In this document: piece by piece, positions 36,601 through 46,227 of the stretch | Layout: each line of letters begins with the position of its first letter | Numbering within the stretch: position 1 is the first letter of the stretch | Assembly: GCA_021772015.1 (NCBI GenBank) | Contig: JAETNS010000006.1 | Coordinates: 18,098 to 82,097, forward strand | Reading direction: 5' to 3' | Origin: Prevotellaceae bacterium | GTDB lineage: Bacteria > Bacteroidota > Bacteroidia > Bacteroidales > Muribaculaceae | DNA length: 64,000 bases | Notes under the pieces: model-generated | Databases searched by the model: none | What the model was told of the DNA's origin: nothing | What the model saw: the letters and a program-made list of their open reading frames with translations, nothing else | Position numbers and translations under genes: made by a program

Positions 36601-39600
36601 GACAACCGCCAGGAAGAAACCGCTTCAGACCAAGAGGGAGCGACTGAAGGAGACATACCCTCCGGCCGGGAACTCCCCAAGACCGAATCTGTGGACAATA
36701 CTGTGGTAAAAGAGCCGGGACGCGCAATCTATTCCAACGGGCGAGGCCGCGTTGACCTGGGGTATCATGATTATTTCTTCAACGACTTCTCCATAGATTT
36801 GTGGATCAAGCCGATGAGCGACGGAACAATCATAGCCAACAGGACAAGTTATGGCGACAACAAAGGATGGCAGCTTTCCATTGAGAACAGCTCGCTTAAA
36901 TTCCAGTATTCACCGTCCCATACTTTCCCCGTACCCAATTATGAGAAGAACTTCACCCAGACTGACAACGTGATCGGGGGCACAATGCAATACAACCGCT
37001 GGTACCACGTGGCTGTGACCCATCAGCGATACGGAAACATATGCCTGTACATAAATGGGACCAAAGTCGCGGAAAAAGCTCGTATACTTCCGGAACACAC
37101 GCTGAACAATGCTGTGGTGCTTTCGCTTTTCGGTGACGCAATCGAGCGCAGCACCCTTGAAGCCACCATCGATGAGCTTAAAATATGGTCGCACGCACTT
37201 ACCCTGGAAGAGATACGCCGTGAGATGCATTCCACCAATCCCGACAAAGAGGACGGCCTCGTGGCCTATTACCCCTTCAACGGCGGATCACTGGAGAACG
37301 ATCTCGAGATGTTCACGCGCCGCCATATAAAATCCAGAGTGCGCGCAGAAGTGCAACACCCGATGATGACGGTCCCGACTTGCGCCAAACATGTCAGCTA
37401 TGAATCGATGTCTGACAGCACCCATATCTTCCAGTCAAAAGGGACCCCCATCATTGGCCTCCACGACACCACGGAAACAAATTCCGGCAACTCCATATCC
37501 GCGACCAATTTCGGCATATACTCATTCGACACGTCACAATGGCAAAACGAGGAGGATAACCTGGATCTGGAATATTTCGACTGTCATCCCGTAGGATATC
37601 TCATCCGTCCCTTCGACACCATGCTCCTCGATTCCAACGGCAAGACCAAGAAATTCCACGTAGACTTCTATCCGGTTGAGGGAGAATTCCATCCCGGAAA
37701 GAACTACCGCCTATACACATCCAATCCTGATGACGAACATCCAAGCTGGCAAACAGCGGGTTATCCGGAATATGACCCCGAGACCGGCGCGTTGAGGATC
37801 TCTGACATGGCTGCAGACGATCTCGTCAACAAGAAACTGCTGATAGTCTCGCTGAAGCCATCGATCGAGCTTGTGATAGAAGGCCTGTCGGATGACGGGG
37901 TGCTGAATGTGTACGACCAGGACAAAGCCGTATACAAGATTAAAGCCAACATCCTTGAAGACCTTCCCGAGCCGACAGACATCTACCATATCGAATCAGA
38001 CGGCATATTGCTCCCCAGCGGATTGTATTTCGCTGACGGCCATGCCGATGGAGAGATGCGCCTTGACCTAAGCAAACTCGGAGCCTTCAACACCTCGGTG
38101 CGGACCACCTTGAGGAGCAACGACAATCCTGTCAAGACCGACAGTCTGGGCAATGTACGCGCTTCAATGATCCCGGTCACCATAGATGTCCGCAATCGCA
38201 TAGCTCCTCGCCAGCTGGGAAATGCTGTCAAGATGCTCAACGGGTGCATGGAAGTCGGTAACGTGGCCAACTACCAAGCCCTCCGCGGATCCAACAAAGC
38301 AACCATAATGGGCTGGGTAAGAGTTGACTCACTGAAGCAGCTTACCGGCACTCACCATCTGTTGTCTTTCCGCGACGCGTCAGGGACGACTGCCCTGCAG
38401 CTTGTCAACGGCAAACTGAGTTTTGTGTGGAGCCAGACCTTCACCATCACGACCAACGCCCCAAGCTTCACTGTCACCGAGGCTGACCTGGGCAAATGGT
38501 TCCACGTGGCCGCTGTCGTACGCCCCAATGGTGTCGATCTTTATTTCAACGGCATAAAGGCTCAATATAGCAGAACTGTCAACTTACTCAACAAAGGACT
38601 CGGCTGTTTGCTCATCGGGAAAAGCACAGCTGCCGACGCTTGGACAGCAAACAATATCTTCTGCGGAGCCTTCGACCAGATCGGGGTATGGAACCGCTCC
38701 CTAACACAGGAGGAGGTCATCAAGTACATGTACGAAACTGTCAGACTCGACGATCCGGGGCTGCTGTCATATCTTAACATGGACTATTTCGACGAAAACG
38801 GGGTAATGCGCGACTGCTATCACCTTGGTGAAGTAAGGCCCATAGAAAACAATTATTATCCCGGGAAATCAGTTTCGTTCAATGAACCCTCGATAGTCCC
38901 GTTCGATGCCAAGGCATCAGCCGACACCTCTGCCGACGACGCGGTAATATCGCTGTCATTCCCCGAAGGAAAGAACCGCAACGCGACCGTCACGACTTTC
39001 CGGGGGACTCCTTACTGTTATCTCAACCATGATTTCCAGGAATACACAGCTCTGAACAAAGAATATTATGCGTTGACCTTCCATAATATGCCGATATCCT
39101 CCAACCAAGACACGGAGAATGAAACGATAACATTGACCTACCGTCACCGGACCATTCTGGGAAATGAGAACCTAACCGTGGCCATGCGACGCACCGGCAC
39201 ACAGGAGCATCTCGCCGGCTTCTTCCCTGCAGCCTCTGTAAGCGAAGGGGTCGCCACCTTCGAGGTCCCATCACAGTTCCTGCAGGAAGCGTCCGAGATA
39301 ATGTTCTTCACAGCCCCGTCCTCTGATCCCGGAGTGGAACGTCCGGCTTATATACAGCTGTCATTTGCCGGCGGAATCGCCAATAATTCGGAACTGATGC
39401 TTCAGGAGGGAGAGAACACGATCGGCATCAATGCCGATGTCATCGGCGGCAACATCAACAATGATGTGCGCGTGGTAGTCACCGAAAGCAATTACGCCAA
39501 AGCTGATGTCTCTCAGATCAACATGACCGCCACGGAAAGCCATTTCAATATCGTGATTGACCGCGACAAGATTGACAAGACCGGCATGAACACCCTCACA

Positions 39601-40896
39601 ATCAACCTTGAGGGAGCCAAATCGAACGAGTTGAGGTTGAATTTCTATCTCGAGCCGTTAGTGAGACTGACCCTCAAGAACGGTGACGAATCGGAGGTCA
39701 TAACCCCGACCCCCGACAATCCCACTGGCGATAACGCACCTCGCATGAACACCTACAGGGCCACATCTCCAATCAGTACCCTTGAGGTGGAGGCAGAGCT
39801 GGTGGAGGGATACCTGACGGAGAATGTCAAGTTGGAGATCCTGACCGACCTGGACAACTCTATGAACATCTCTCACGGCAACCTTCTTAGAAACGAAGCC
39901 GTGACAATAGGCAACCTCGAACACCATCCCTCCCCGACAGAAGGCTCAATCGTCGAGGGATGGAACCTCATAGGCAATCCCTATCTGGCAAACATCAACC
40001 TGACCAAAAGCCAGAACGTCGAGTTCAATCCCGAACGCGTCACCAAGTTCCTCTACCAGTGTAACCCTGCGACAGGCAACTATTCAGTCTATGACATGAC
40101 CGACTACGATTCCGAGCAGAAGATCCATCCATTCCAGTCATATTTCGTACAGACAATGGCTGAAAACGCCGGATTCACTGTCCTGCCAGTCGCCAAAGAA
40201 GAAAACCCTTCAAAGCGTACAATGGCTTACACTGCCGTCGAAAAGCAAGAGTTGCATCTTGAGTTATACAAAGATGACATCTTATATGACCGCGTCACTC
40301 TGACGCTGGACAACACTGCCGATGAGAATTTCGTCACTAACGAGGATGCGCCAAAGCTATGGAACCTTAGCGGTTCATCCCCCGAGTTATACGCTATGAC
40401 CGACGACGGACACCCGACATCTGTCAATGTCAGCCAGTCATCACATGTCACCCTGGGTCTTAATAGCCCTGACACAGGCACCATGGCCCTTAGGATGGCC
40501 TCGATGGGCGCTTTGTCTTCGGGATATATCGTCAAGATCCACGACAACGCCACTAAAAAGGATTGGGTGCCACAAGACGACGGCAACCTGTATGAATTCC
40601 CCGTTGACCAGACCGGCAGGAACGATAACCGTTTCACCGTGACCATGAATTCGATCATCTCTGGAACAGAAAGCGTGTGCCGTCCGGGCTACCGCATCTT
40701 CGTCGAGGACCTTCAATGCATTATCACCGGCCTGAAAGGGAATGCGATGGTCAGCATATATACTCCCAACGGAGTGAACATACTGCGTACCCACACCTCC
40801 GAACCGACCTTGGAAGTCTCTCTGCAGGAAGGGGTATACATCGTAGTTATCAGAGAAATCGGAAAGGACTATTCTGCTAAAATCTTGGTAAAATGA
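33697..40896 (+). CDS. 2399-aa secreted protein with BNR/Vps10-like repeats, two LamG domains and T9SS sorting domain
   Basis: Signal peptide MLKKLLLSAFLLSLAMVAHLYA. Residues ~165-900 are a beta-propeller-like region of BNR/sortilin type, with repeated Asp-box-like turns: TDNCGETWTCI, TNGGDTWRRI, SEDTCKTWTEV, SDDRGKTWITL, STDGGNTFQPI. LamG/ConA-like domains lie at ~1007-1190 (FSIDLWIKPMSDG ... WYHVAVTHQRYGNICLYINGT) and ~1508-1685 (ATIMGWVRVDS ... WFHVAAVVRPNGVDLYFNG). The last ~75 residues form a T9SS type A sorting domain (VSIYTPNGVNI ... GVYIVVIREIGKD, end AKILVK). It should be exported by the T9SS and bind or process a glycan or glycoprotein at the surface; no catalytic residues are recognised. 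ATGA overlap with the next gene. Confidence 0.88.
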   Translation: MLKKLLLSAFLLSLAMVAHLYARGKGDKAQREREKLSMLETAVRELPDSIFKPVEMEDLLNDEVYLKLAHEGWSPEEIVKIMHTAIADKKAAKKKFGYGYYAKQWLPAYGRQPGGDTLYQFVDTLYTAKMQASVARAVPGDLLNKSWPEIPYSPDDRKKGLRRPGYFRPVKFNPSCGRMHWAALHPEDPDKLYAVPDGAGIFKTDNCGETWTCITDNIPVRADRSQSNGYAIPVDPDDWDHVFAFMNNASVYETTNGGDTWRRIVGATHKGFKRGDCFRDADGNLKFIGAQRPGEGWSSKLWISEDTCKTWTEVIVPDSLKDVNPQTGRKGLWFQYITFDPNDRNRIYLPTSRSILYFDDGAKSETVNGKKVYNIKKMHFTVYQPDGVTVRKPSYGKDDPENDAIFPSPAQSVGDLVVNPNKPDQMWFATGSQITNCSAVYRSDDRGKTWITLSDPAFGIGSGNAFGNEMASVWLGGFGVNFADTTRIYGCSMSSAISNDGGRHFGNFNWAAALGAKHSDGNYYTASASRHNADNHFIRSHKSGRVFRGSDGGMLMIDPTVRADSKGNGIWTQIGGNMGQMLFYHIAVNEFGDQAMAGNTQDIDGQTYRYGRWGRWRGYEGSESFINPYTGAVYFSGSMGALGWDGDHMSLSSWRCATTRADVVSGSWFMARSNVSSANTFLRCDDLGQRVVSLYGAVGEIVGLNKFALARDKNRTTIFVCTNSNYYKMSTDGGNTFQPILVNGQPAKFSNSQLTADPDNSDILYIAINGGGNSPAKVFRLYVNEGRFEEVGTGLPAIPCTQLLFHEGSGDLYFYHSGSAGFYILERNPDGSYATNWRFWTKGYNSGKSGNAEINYTTQEMVICDYGRGVWVADLEHPSDRFFRNGFALKELSFKDGRRTLGIDTEWTIPLYYHFKWTVNGTEIDNPYQYLRRALEPGDRVQLTLTLRESPDVSTTSSVFVIPEVAVPDNRQEETASDQEGATEGDIPSGRELPKTESVDNTVVKEPGRAIYSNGRGRVDLGYHDYFFNDFSIDLWIKPMSDGTIIANRTSYGDNKGWQLSIENSSLKFQYSPSHTFPVPNYEKNFTQTDNVIGGTMQYNRWYHVAVTHQRYGNICLYINGTKVAEKARILPEHTLNNAVVLSLFGDAIERSTLEATIDELKIWSHALTLEEIRREMHSTNPDKEDGLVAYYPFNGGSLENDLEMFTRRHIKSRVRAEVQHPMMTVPTCAKHVSYESMSDSTHIFQSKGTPIIGLHDTTETNSGNSISATNFGIYSFDTSQWQNEEDNLDLEYFDCHPVGYLIRPFDTMLLDSNGKTKKFHVDFYPVEGEFHPGKNYRLYTSNPDDEHPSWQTAGYPEYDPETGALRISDMAADDLVNKKLLIVSLKPSIELVIEGLSDDGVLNVYDQDKAVYKIKANILEDLPEPTDIYHIESDGILLPSGLYFADGHADGEMRLDLSKLGAFNTSVRTTLRSNDNPVKTDSLGNVRASMIPVTIDVRNRIAPRQLGNAVKMLNGCMEVGNVANYQALRGSNKATIMGWVRVDSLKQLTGTHHLLSFRDASGTTALQLVNGKLSFVWSQTFTITTNAPSFTVTEADLGKWFHVAAVVRPNGVDLYFNGIKAQYSRTVNLLNKGLGCLLIGKSTAADAWTANNIFCGAFDQIGVWNRSLTQEEVIKYMYETVRLDDPGLLSYLNMDYFDENGVMRDCYHLGEVRPIENNYYPGKSVSFNEPSIVPFDAKASADTSADDAVISLSFPEGKNRNATVTTFRGTPYCYLNHDFQEYTALNKEYYALTFHNMPISSNQDTENETITLTYRHRTILGNENLTVAMRRTGTQEHLAGFFPAASVSEGVATFEVPSQFLQEASEIMFFTAPSSDPGVERPAYIQLSFAGGIANNSELMLQEGENTIGINADVIGGNINNDVRVVVTESNYAKADVSQINMTATESHFNIVIDRDKIDKTGMNTLTINLEGAKSNELRLNFYLEPLVRLTLKNGDESEVITPTPDNPTGDNAPRMNTYRATSPISTLEVEAELVEGYLTENVKLEILTDLDNSMNISHGNLLRNEAVTIGNLEHHPSPTEGSIVEGWNLIGNPYLANINLTKSQNVEFNPERVTKFLYQCNPATGNYSVYDMTDYDSEQKIHPFQSYFVQTMAENAGFTVLPVAKEENPSKRTMAYTAVEKQELHLELYKDDILYDRVTLTLDNTADENFVTNEDAPKLWNLSGSSPELYAMTDDGHPTSVNVSQSSHVTLGLNSPDTGTMALRMASMGALSSGYIVKIHDNATKKDWVPQDDGNLYEFPVDQTGRNDNRFTVTMNSIISGTESVCRPGYRIFVEDLQCIITGLKGNAMVSIYTPNGVNILRTHTSEPTLEVSLQEGVYIVVIREIGKDYSAKILVK

Positions 40897-43874
40897 AGAC
40901 TTGCTCACCCTTATATATGATACTTCTTCCCCTGCTGGCTCTTTTCTTTACGCCGACAGGGGCCCAGGGCCAGACCATAAACGTGTTGGACATAGCCCGC
41001 GGAACAACCTCGGCCAATCTCAAAGCGGAGATCGATCTCGAGGGGAAAACCATACAGAGTGTGCTCGTACGGACATTCAAAATGTCTGACGGCTCCTCAA
41101 CCATCTGCGACCAGTATAAGATCTTAGACGGACGTTATATCATTGCCGACCTGGACTATCATCCGGGAAACGATTATTTCTATCGACTGGAAGTGACCTT
41201 CACCGACGGGACGATCGTAAAGACAGACTGTTTAAACGAGACCCTCACCGAGGGGGCTGTCTGGCTGAGCGACCTGCCCGTGACATCAAGCAACGTCACA
41301 AATGTCGCGATGGACAAATGTGCCAATGGCACACCTATACAGATCCATCCCAACTCTATTTTCCACAAGGGAATCTCGGCTCAATCTCCCGGATTGGTCC
41401 ATTTTGATCTTACCGGCCTGAACCGCAATTTCACCAGTGTGAAATTTACGTTCGGCCTCCAAGCCTTCAAAGAAGATGGCTCGAACTCGGCAGGCTTCGC
41501 CCGTGTAATATTCATGATGAACGGTGCCGAGACCTCATCGAAGGGAAACATGTATGCCTATTCCAACCCTTCACGCAAAAGCAGTCCTTATTATTTCGAC
41601 CAGACCCAGACAACTGCCGCCGGAATAAGGAATGTTTCGCTGAAGATGCTTGATGCCGGAGGGACAGGCAATACCGACGATTTCTGCAATCTTGCCGCTT
41701 GCCGCTTGTATTATGCCATCCCAGCTTCCGACAAGCAGCCCCAGACCGTGACTTTCGACACTCCCGGAGGGACAATATTCAAGGACTCGCCACAGATTGA
41801 TCTGAGCGCCTACTCCTCGGGAGGAACCGACATATACTTCACTTTGGTTCAGGGAAGCGACCTGGCGGATATAAAGGATGGCCACATCCTGGTCCCAAGA
41901 CATGGCAAAGGAGGAGAAATAGTGGTCGACGCCTTTACGCCGGGGAACGAGACCTATTCACCGGCATCGGCCACACAGACCTTCAATTTCAATTTCGGCC
42001 CTACAGTCAAATACCTCTATACCCACAAGAACACCGAGGATAACTCAGCCCAGACCATATACCTGTATGTAGAGCCACAAGACAAGCAGCTTGAGAAACT
42101 CAATCTGGAGATATATGACGATGTCCGTTCCTTCAAACTCATCAAAACGATGAATCTTCTGTCAGATCTCCAATCCTACGCCACCCCCCTCCAGAACGTC
42201 TATGCCATTCCCGTCCAAACATCATCGGCAGCCACCCTGGTTCATCGACTTATCTACAAATTCGCGAATGAGGATGAGATAACCGGCCACCTTGGCGAAG
42301 GTGATGATTCTTTCATCTACATGAGCGACCTGCCCACCTCGATCCGCACCGGCTGGGGATCACCAAACATAGACAAAGGCTATGGAGAGACGGGCGTGCT
42401 CAGAAACAACAAGTACTCCTACGGTAAAGGATATGGTGTGCATGGCGCGGGATATGTCGAGACCACGACTGCCACTGACCTGTCAGCTTACAGCCGGTTT
42501 GTGGTTGATGTCGGAGGACAGGTGATAACAAACCCGACCCGAGGCAGGCTCTCTTTCTCCCTTCTAAACGGTGTCTCAACCCCATACCTCTCCACCGGGA
42601 ATGTGTCATGGACGGAAGTCTTTGAATGGGATTTCCCACTTGCTGCCACCGGCTCCGGCAAGACCGTGAAACTGGTCTTTGGCGACGGCGGGGACGGCAA
42701 CACCAACGACGTGGTCTGTATCGGCGCCCCCCGTTTCTATTACAACAACCCTGCAGTCAACCGGCAGACCGTTGAATGGCAAACTGAAGAACGCATCAAC
42801 AACTACAAGCCCTTTGTGAAAAAGCTGACGGCCACATCCTCGTCGGGACTCCCGGTAATATACCGGATCTCCAGCGGGTCCGAGTATGCCCGCATAAGAG
42901 ACAACCGGGAACTGGAGTTTTACAACATCCCGGAAGAAGGCGATGTAGTGGTCGAGGCTTTCCAACCCGGCGATAAGGAACATGCCCATTCGAATGTATG
43001 CACATGTGTGTTCCATATTCGCAAAGCCCTCATCATCGGGAAAGATGAGCGCGTGGAGTTGGAAGGAGGTCATGACATCGACGAGCTGGTAGTGTATGCT
43101 GATGCCAATTCCGCCGGCCAGGCGATCGTCTCAAGCGGTATTGTCAATGTGAAGAAACTGGTTCTGAAGTATTCTTTCGTTCCGGGAGAATGGAACTACA
43201 TATCTTTCCCTTCAGATCTCGACCTTGACATGATCAGCGACCTCAACGACAAAGGCTTTTTCTTCAACGTCGCCGAGGATATCCCTGGGACCTTCCTTAT
43301 CAGGGAATATGACACACGCCTGGGAGCCGAGGATCCTGACGCGTCGCCATGGACTGATCTTGAGTCACCGAAAGTGAAAGGGATGAAAGGATATATCATG
43401 AAACTTGACGACGGCGGCAACACCGACCCTGTAGACATCACCTTCACCATGGATAATGTAGAGCTTGATTTCGAGAACACCATCAGGCCCCTCTACCTCA
43501 CTCTCGACATGACCGAATGCATGCCTGAATCCCGACACACCGTTTATGTGCGGCCGTCGAATGTCAAAGGGAACACATTGAGAGTGGATGTGCGTTTCTC
43601 CCCCTCCGACCTGTCGGAGCTGCCGGTCAATCATGCCCGCGCCCTGGAAGAAATGCGCGTCACACATACCCCTGTCAGAGGGGCCATACGTCTGACGCTC
43701 CCCGAGCAGACCCCCGCCCGTGTGGCCATCTATGACAAGGAAGGAAAACATCTGATAAAAGCCGTCCGCTATGTCTCGCCGATGAAGATCAACATCTCCG
43801 ACATCGCTCCCGGCACATACCGGCTGGTAGTCGTTTACGGACCGGCGAGCACGGAGAGACTCGTGGAACTTTGA
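40893..43874 (+). CDS. 993-aa secreted protein with two NPCBM-like domains and T9SS sorting domain
   Basis: Signal peptide (cut near AQGQ-T). Two NPCBM-like carbohydrate-binding domains: ~125-275 (WLSDLPVTSSN ... FHKGISAQSPGLVHFDLTGL) and ~470-615 (YMSDLPTSIRTGWG ... KGYGVHGAGYVETT). Each ends in a CRLYYA or APRFYYN strand and is followed by a similar ~75-residue segment (TVTFDTPGG... / TVEWQTEER...) resembling the MBG/bacterial Ig-like units. The C-terminal end (ARVAIYDKEGKHLIKAV ... DIAPGTYRLVVVYG) is a T9SS-type sorting domain. Translationally coupled (ATGA) to the 2399-aa protein, so the two are probably partners on the cell surface. No enzymatic motif is seen. Confidence 0.85.
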   Translation: MKTCSPLYMILLPLLALFFTPTGAQGQTINVLDIARGTTSANLKAEIDLEGKTIQSVLVRTFKMSDGSSTICDQYKILDGRYIIADLDYHPGNDYFYRLEVTFTDGTIVKTDCLNETLTEGAVWLSDLPVTSSNVTNVAMDKCANGTPIQIHPNSIFHKGISAQSPGLVHFDLTGLNRNFTSVKFTFGLQAFKEDGSNSAGFARVIFMMNGAETSSKGNMYAYSNPSRKSSPYYFDQTQTTAAGIRNVSLKMLDAGGTGNTDDFCNLAACRLYYAIPASDKQPQTVTFDTPGGTIFKDSPQIDLSAYSSGGTDIYFTLVQGSDLADIKDGHILVPRHGKGGEIVVDAFTPGNETYSPASATQTFNFNFGPTVKYLYTHKNTEDNSAQTIYLYVEPQDKQLEKLNLEIYDDVRSFKLIKTMNLLSDLQSYATPLQNVYAIPVQTSSAATLVHRLIYKFANEDEITGHLGEGDDSFIYMSDLPTSIRTGWGSPNIDKGYGETGVLRNNKYSYGKGYGVHGAGYVETTTATDLSAYSRFVVDVGGQVITNPTRGRLSFSLLNGVSTPYLSTGNVSWTEVFEWDFPLAATGSGKTVKLVFGDGGDGNTNDVVCIGAPRFYYNNPAVNRQTVEWQTEERINNYKPFVKKLTATSSSGLPVIYRISSGSEYARIRDNRELEFYNIPEEGDVVVEAFQPGDKEHAHSNVCTCVFHIRKALIIGKDERVELEGGHDIDELVVYADANSAGQAIVSSGIVNVKKLVLKYSFVPGEWNYISFPSDLDLDMISDLNDKGFFFNVAEDIPGTFLIREYDTRLGAEDPDASPWTDLESPKVKGMKGYIMKLDDGGNTDPVDITFTMDNVELDFENTIRPLYLTLDMTECMPESRHTVYVRPSNVKGNTLRVDVRFSPSDLSELPVNHARALEEMRVTHTPVRGAIRLTLPEQTPARVAIYDKEGKHLIKAVRYVSPMKINISDIAPGTYRLVVVYGPASTERLVEL

Positions 43875-43926
43875 TCCACGACAGCATCAATAATACGGAT
43901 TACGGCAGTAATAACAGCAGTAGCGC

Positions 43927-46185
43927 ATGAGACATAAACATTCTTGTAAATTACCGGGCTGCATACTGGCAGCATTTATGATAACGCCGGGGCTTAGCGG
44001 TTCGCCATTGGAGCAGGCCCGGGACTCACTGATACGTCTCCACGAAGTGACAGTATCGGCCGACCGTCATCTGACGGCCAAACGTATGGACTCGCGCCCG
44101 ACCTTTACCATCACATCCGAGAGGATCGCCCAGACCAATCCCCAGACCTCGGCCGACCTGCTCACAGCCGACGGAATGCTCACCGTTCAGAAAAGCCAAT
44201 TCGGTGGAGGCAGCCCTTCGATCCGGGGATTTGAAAGCTCGCGTGTCCTGCTTCTGGTCGACGGTGTCAGGATGAACAACTTGATATACCGTGGCGGCCA
44301 TCTCCAGAACGTCATAACCATCGATCCTTCGGCCATCGACAAAATCGACATCCTCTACGGGCCGGCATCGGTCGTATATGGCTCTGACGCGCTCGGAGGA
44401 GCGATCGCCTTCCATACGAAAAAACCGGAACTCGCCGATGACGGAGTCCTCTTCAAAGGGACTGCTTTCACCCGGTACGGGACAGCCTGCAACGAGACCA
44501 CCTGGCATCTTGATTTCAACATCGCCGGGCCGAGGATAGCTTCATTCACCTCCCTTTCGTTCAGCCGCTTCGGAGACCTGAAATCAGGCCGGTCATCCAA
44601 CCCGTTCATGAAAGACGACGAGTATATCCACCGCCAATACAGCGTTGTCCACGCCGACGGTAAGGATCTCCTTGTCCCTAACCCCCACTATTGGAATGAA
44701 ATCGAGTCGGGATATTGCCAATATGACATTCTCCAGAAATTCCTCATCCGCCAGTCAGACAGGATAAGCCATCTGGTGAATTTCCAGTTCTCAAACACAG
44801 GCGACATTCCCCGGTACGACCGCCTCACAGACATGAAGAAGGACAAGCCCAAGTTCGCCCAGTGGTATTACGGGCCACAGACCCGTCTGATGGGAGCATA
44901 CACCATGACATTGGAGAACTACCTCGGCGCCGATCTTGCCTCTGCCACTCTATCTTACCAGAATGTCAGGGAAAGCCGCAACAACAGGAAGCTCGACGAC
45001 CCGTGGCTGGGCAGTCGCAATGAGAGAGTCAACATCCTGTCACTGACCACCGACTGGGTGAAAGAGCTGGGCAGACACACGCTCCGCGCCGGTATCGACG
45101 GCTCCCTGCAGTTCCTGAAATCTACAGCATACCGCACCGACATCGACACAGGCGAGCGCAAGTCGCTTGACACCCGCTATCCTGACGGCCACAACCATAT
45201 GCACAACATCGACCTGTTTGTCATGCACCGATGGGCCATTGATTCCCGGTGGGCCATGAACGAAGGGATCCGCGTTGGTTACTCTTCATTGCGCTCCACT
45301 TTTGTCAGCGACGAATTCTTTCCTCTCCTGAGCCATGACGTGGGGACCGTCCGCCAGGACAATCCGACATACTGCGCCAACATCGGAATTACATTCAAGC
45401 CTTCCCGCGAGTGGCTGTTGGGATTCGACTTGTCGACCGGATATCGTGTTCCGAATATCGACGATATCGCCAAAGTGTTCGACTCCCAGCCAGGAATGGT
45501 CGTGATGCCCAATCCCGATATCAAGCCGGAGAAGACTGTCAGCGCCAGCCTGAACGCGTCTTTCACCAAAAACGAAATCGTGGAATGGGAGACCTCCCTG
45601 TTCGGCACATACATGTTTGACGCGATAGCTCTCGCCCCGGCCTTTTTCGATGGGAAAGACAAGATTGAATATGACGGAGAGATGAGCGACGTTTATTCCA
45701 GCCGCAACAACCGTCTTGCCTATGTGTTAGGTGTCTCTTCTAATATCAACGTGCGTTTTTCCAGATATTTCTCCGCAAACGCATCGGTTAACTATGCCTA
45801 CGGCAATATTCTGGGACGCAATGGAGAGAAGCGCATGCCTCTTGACCATGTCGCCCCGCTGTTCGGGCGCGTGGGTATCACATACGCCACCGCAGCCGAC
45901 AAGATCCGCGCCGAGTTCTTCTCGCTCTTCAACGGGAAAAAGCCTCTTAGCCGCTATAATCTCAACGGTGAGGACAATATACAGTATGCCACTGTCAAAG
46001 GACTTGACGGCGACGGGTTGCCGGCCTGGTTTACCCTGAACCTGCGGGTGTCATACCGTCCTCACACGGCCGTGACCATCCAGGGAGGTATCGACAATAT
46101 ACTCGACACCGAATACAGGACATTCGCCTCCGGCATAAATGCCCCCGGCCGCAATTTCTTCGTAGCCTTGCGGACAAGTTTCTGA
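43927..46185 (+). CDS. TonB-dependent outer membrane receptor
   Basis: 752 aa with signal peptide (GSPLEQARDS region is the mature start). A plug domain at ~45-165 (LHEVTVSADR, FTITSERIAQTNPQTSADLL, SIRGFESSRVLLLVDGVRMNN, IDKIDILYGPASVVYGSDALGG) is followed by a 22-strand-type barrel ending in FFVALRTSF. It lacks the N-terminal carboxypeptidase-regulatory domain of SusC proteins and is closest in layout to the HmuR/hemoglobin-type and siderophore receptors. It lies 52 bp after the NPCBM protein, in the same unit as the two T9SS substrates. A role in taking up a ligand captured by those secreted proteins is plausible; the ligand (haem, siderophore or glycan) is not readable. Confidence 0.9.
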   Translation: MRHKHSCKLPGCILAAFMITPGLSGSPLEQARDSLIRLHEVTVSADRHLTAKRMDSRPTFTITSERIAQTNPQTSADLLTADGMLTVQKSQFGGGSPSIRGFESSRVLLLVDGVRMNNLIYRGGHLQNVITIDPSAIDKIDILYGPASVVYGSDALGGAIAFHTKKPELADDGVLFKGTAFTRYGTACNETTWHLDFNIAGPRIASFTSLSFSRFGDLKSGRSSNPFMKDDEYIHRQYSVVHADGKDLLVPNPHYWNEIESGYCQYDILQKFLIRQSDRISHLVNFQFSNTGDIPRYDRLTDMKKDKPKFAQWYYGPQTRLMGAYTMTLENYLGADLASATLSYQNVRESRNNRKLDDPWLGSRNERVNILSLTTDWVKELGRHTLRAGIDGSLQFLKSTAYRTDIDTGERKSLDTRYPDGHNHMHNIDLFVMHRWAIDSRWAMNEGIRVGYSSLRSTFVSDEFFPLLSHDVGTVRQDNPTYCANIGITFKPSREWLLGFDLSTGYRVPNIDDIAKVFDSQPGMVVMPNPDIKPEKTVSASLNASFTKNEIVEWETSLFGTYMFDAIALAPAFFDGKDKIEYDGEMSDVYSSRNNRLAYVLGVSSNINVRFSRYFSANASVNYAYGNILGRNGEKRMPLDHVAPLFGRVGITYATAADKIRAEFFSLFNGKKPLSRYNLNGEDNIQYATVKGLDGDGLPAWFTLNLRVSYRPHTAVTIQGGIDNILDTEYRTFASGINAPGRNFFVALRTSF

Positions 46186-46227
46186 CAAGTCCTACGGTTA
46201 TTTCAGCACCCATATAATCCCGCGCCT

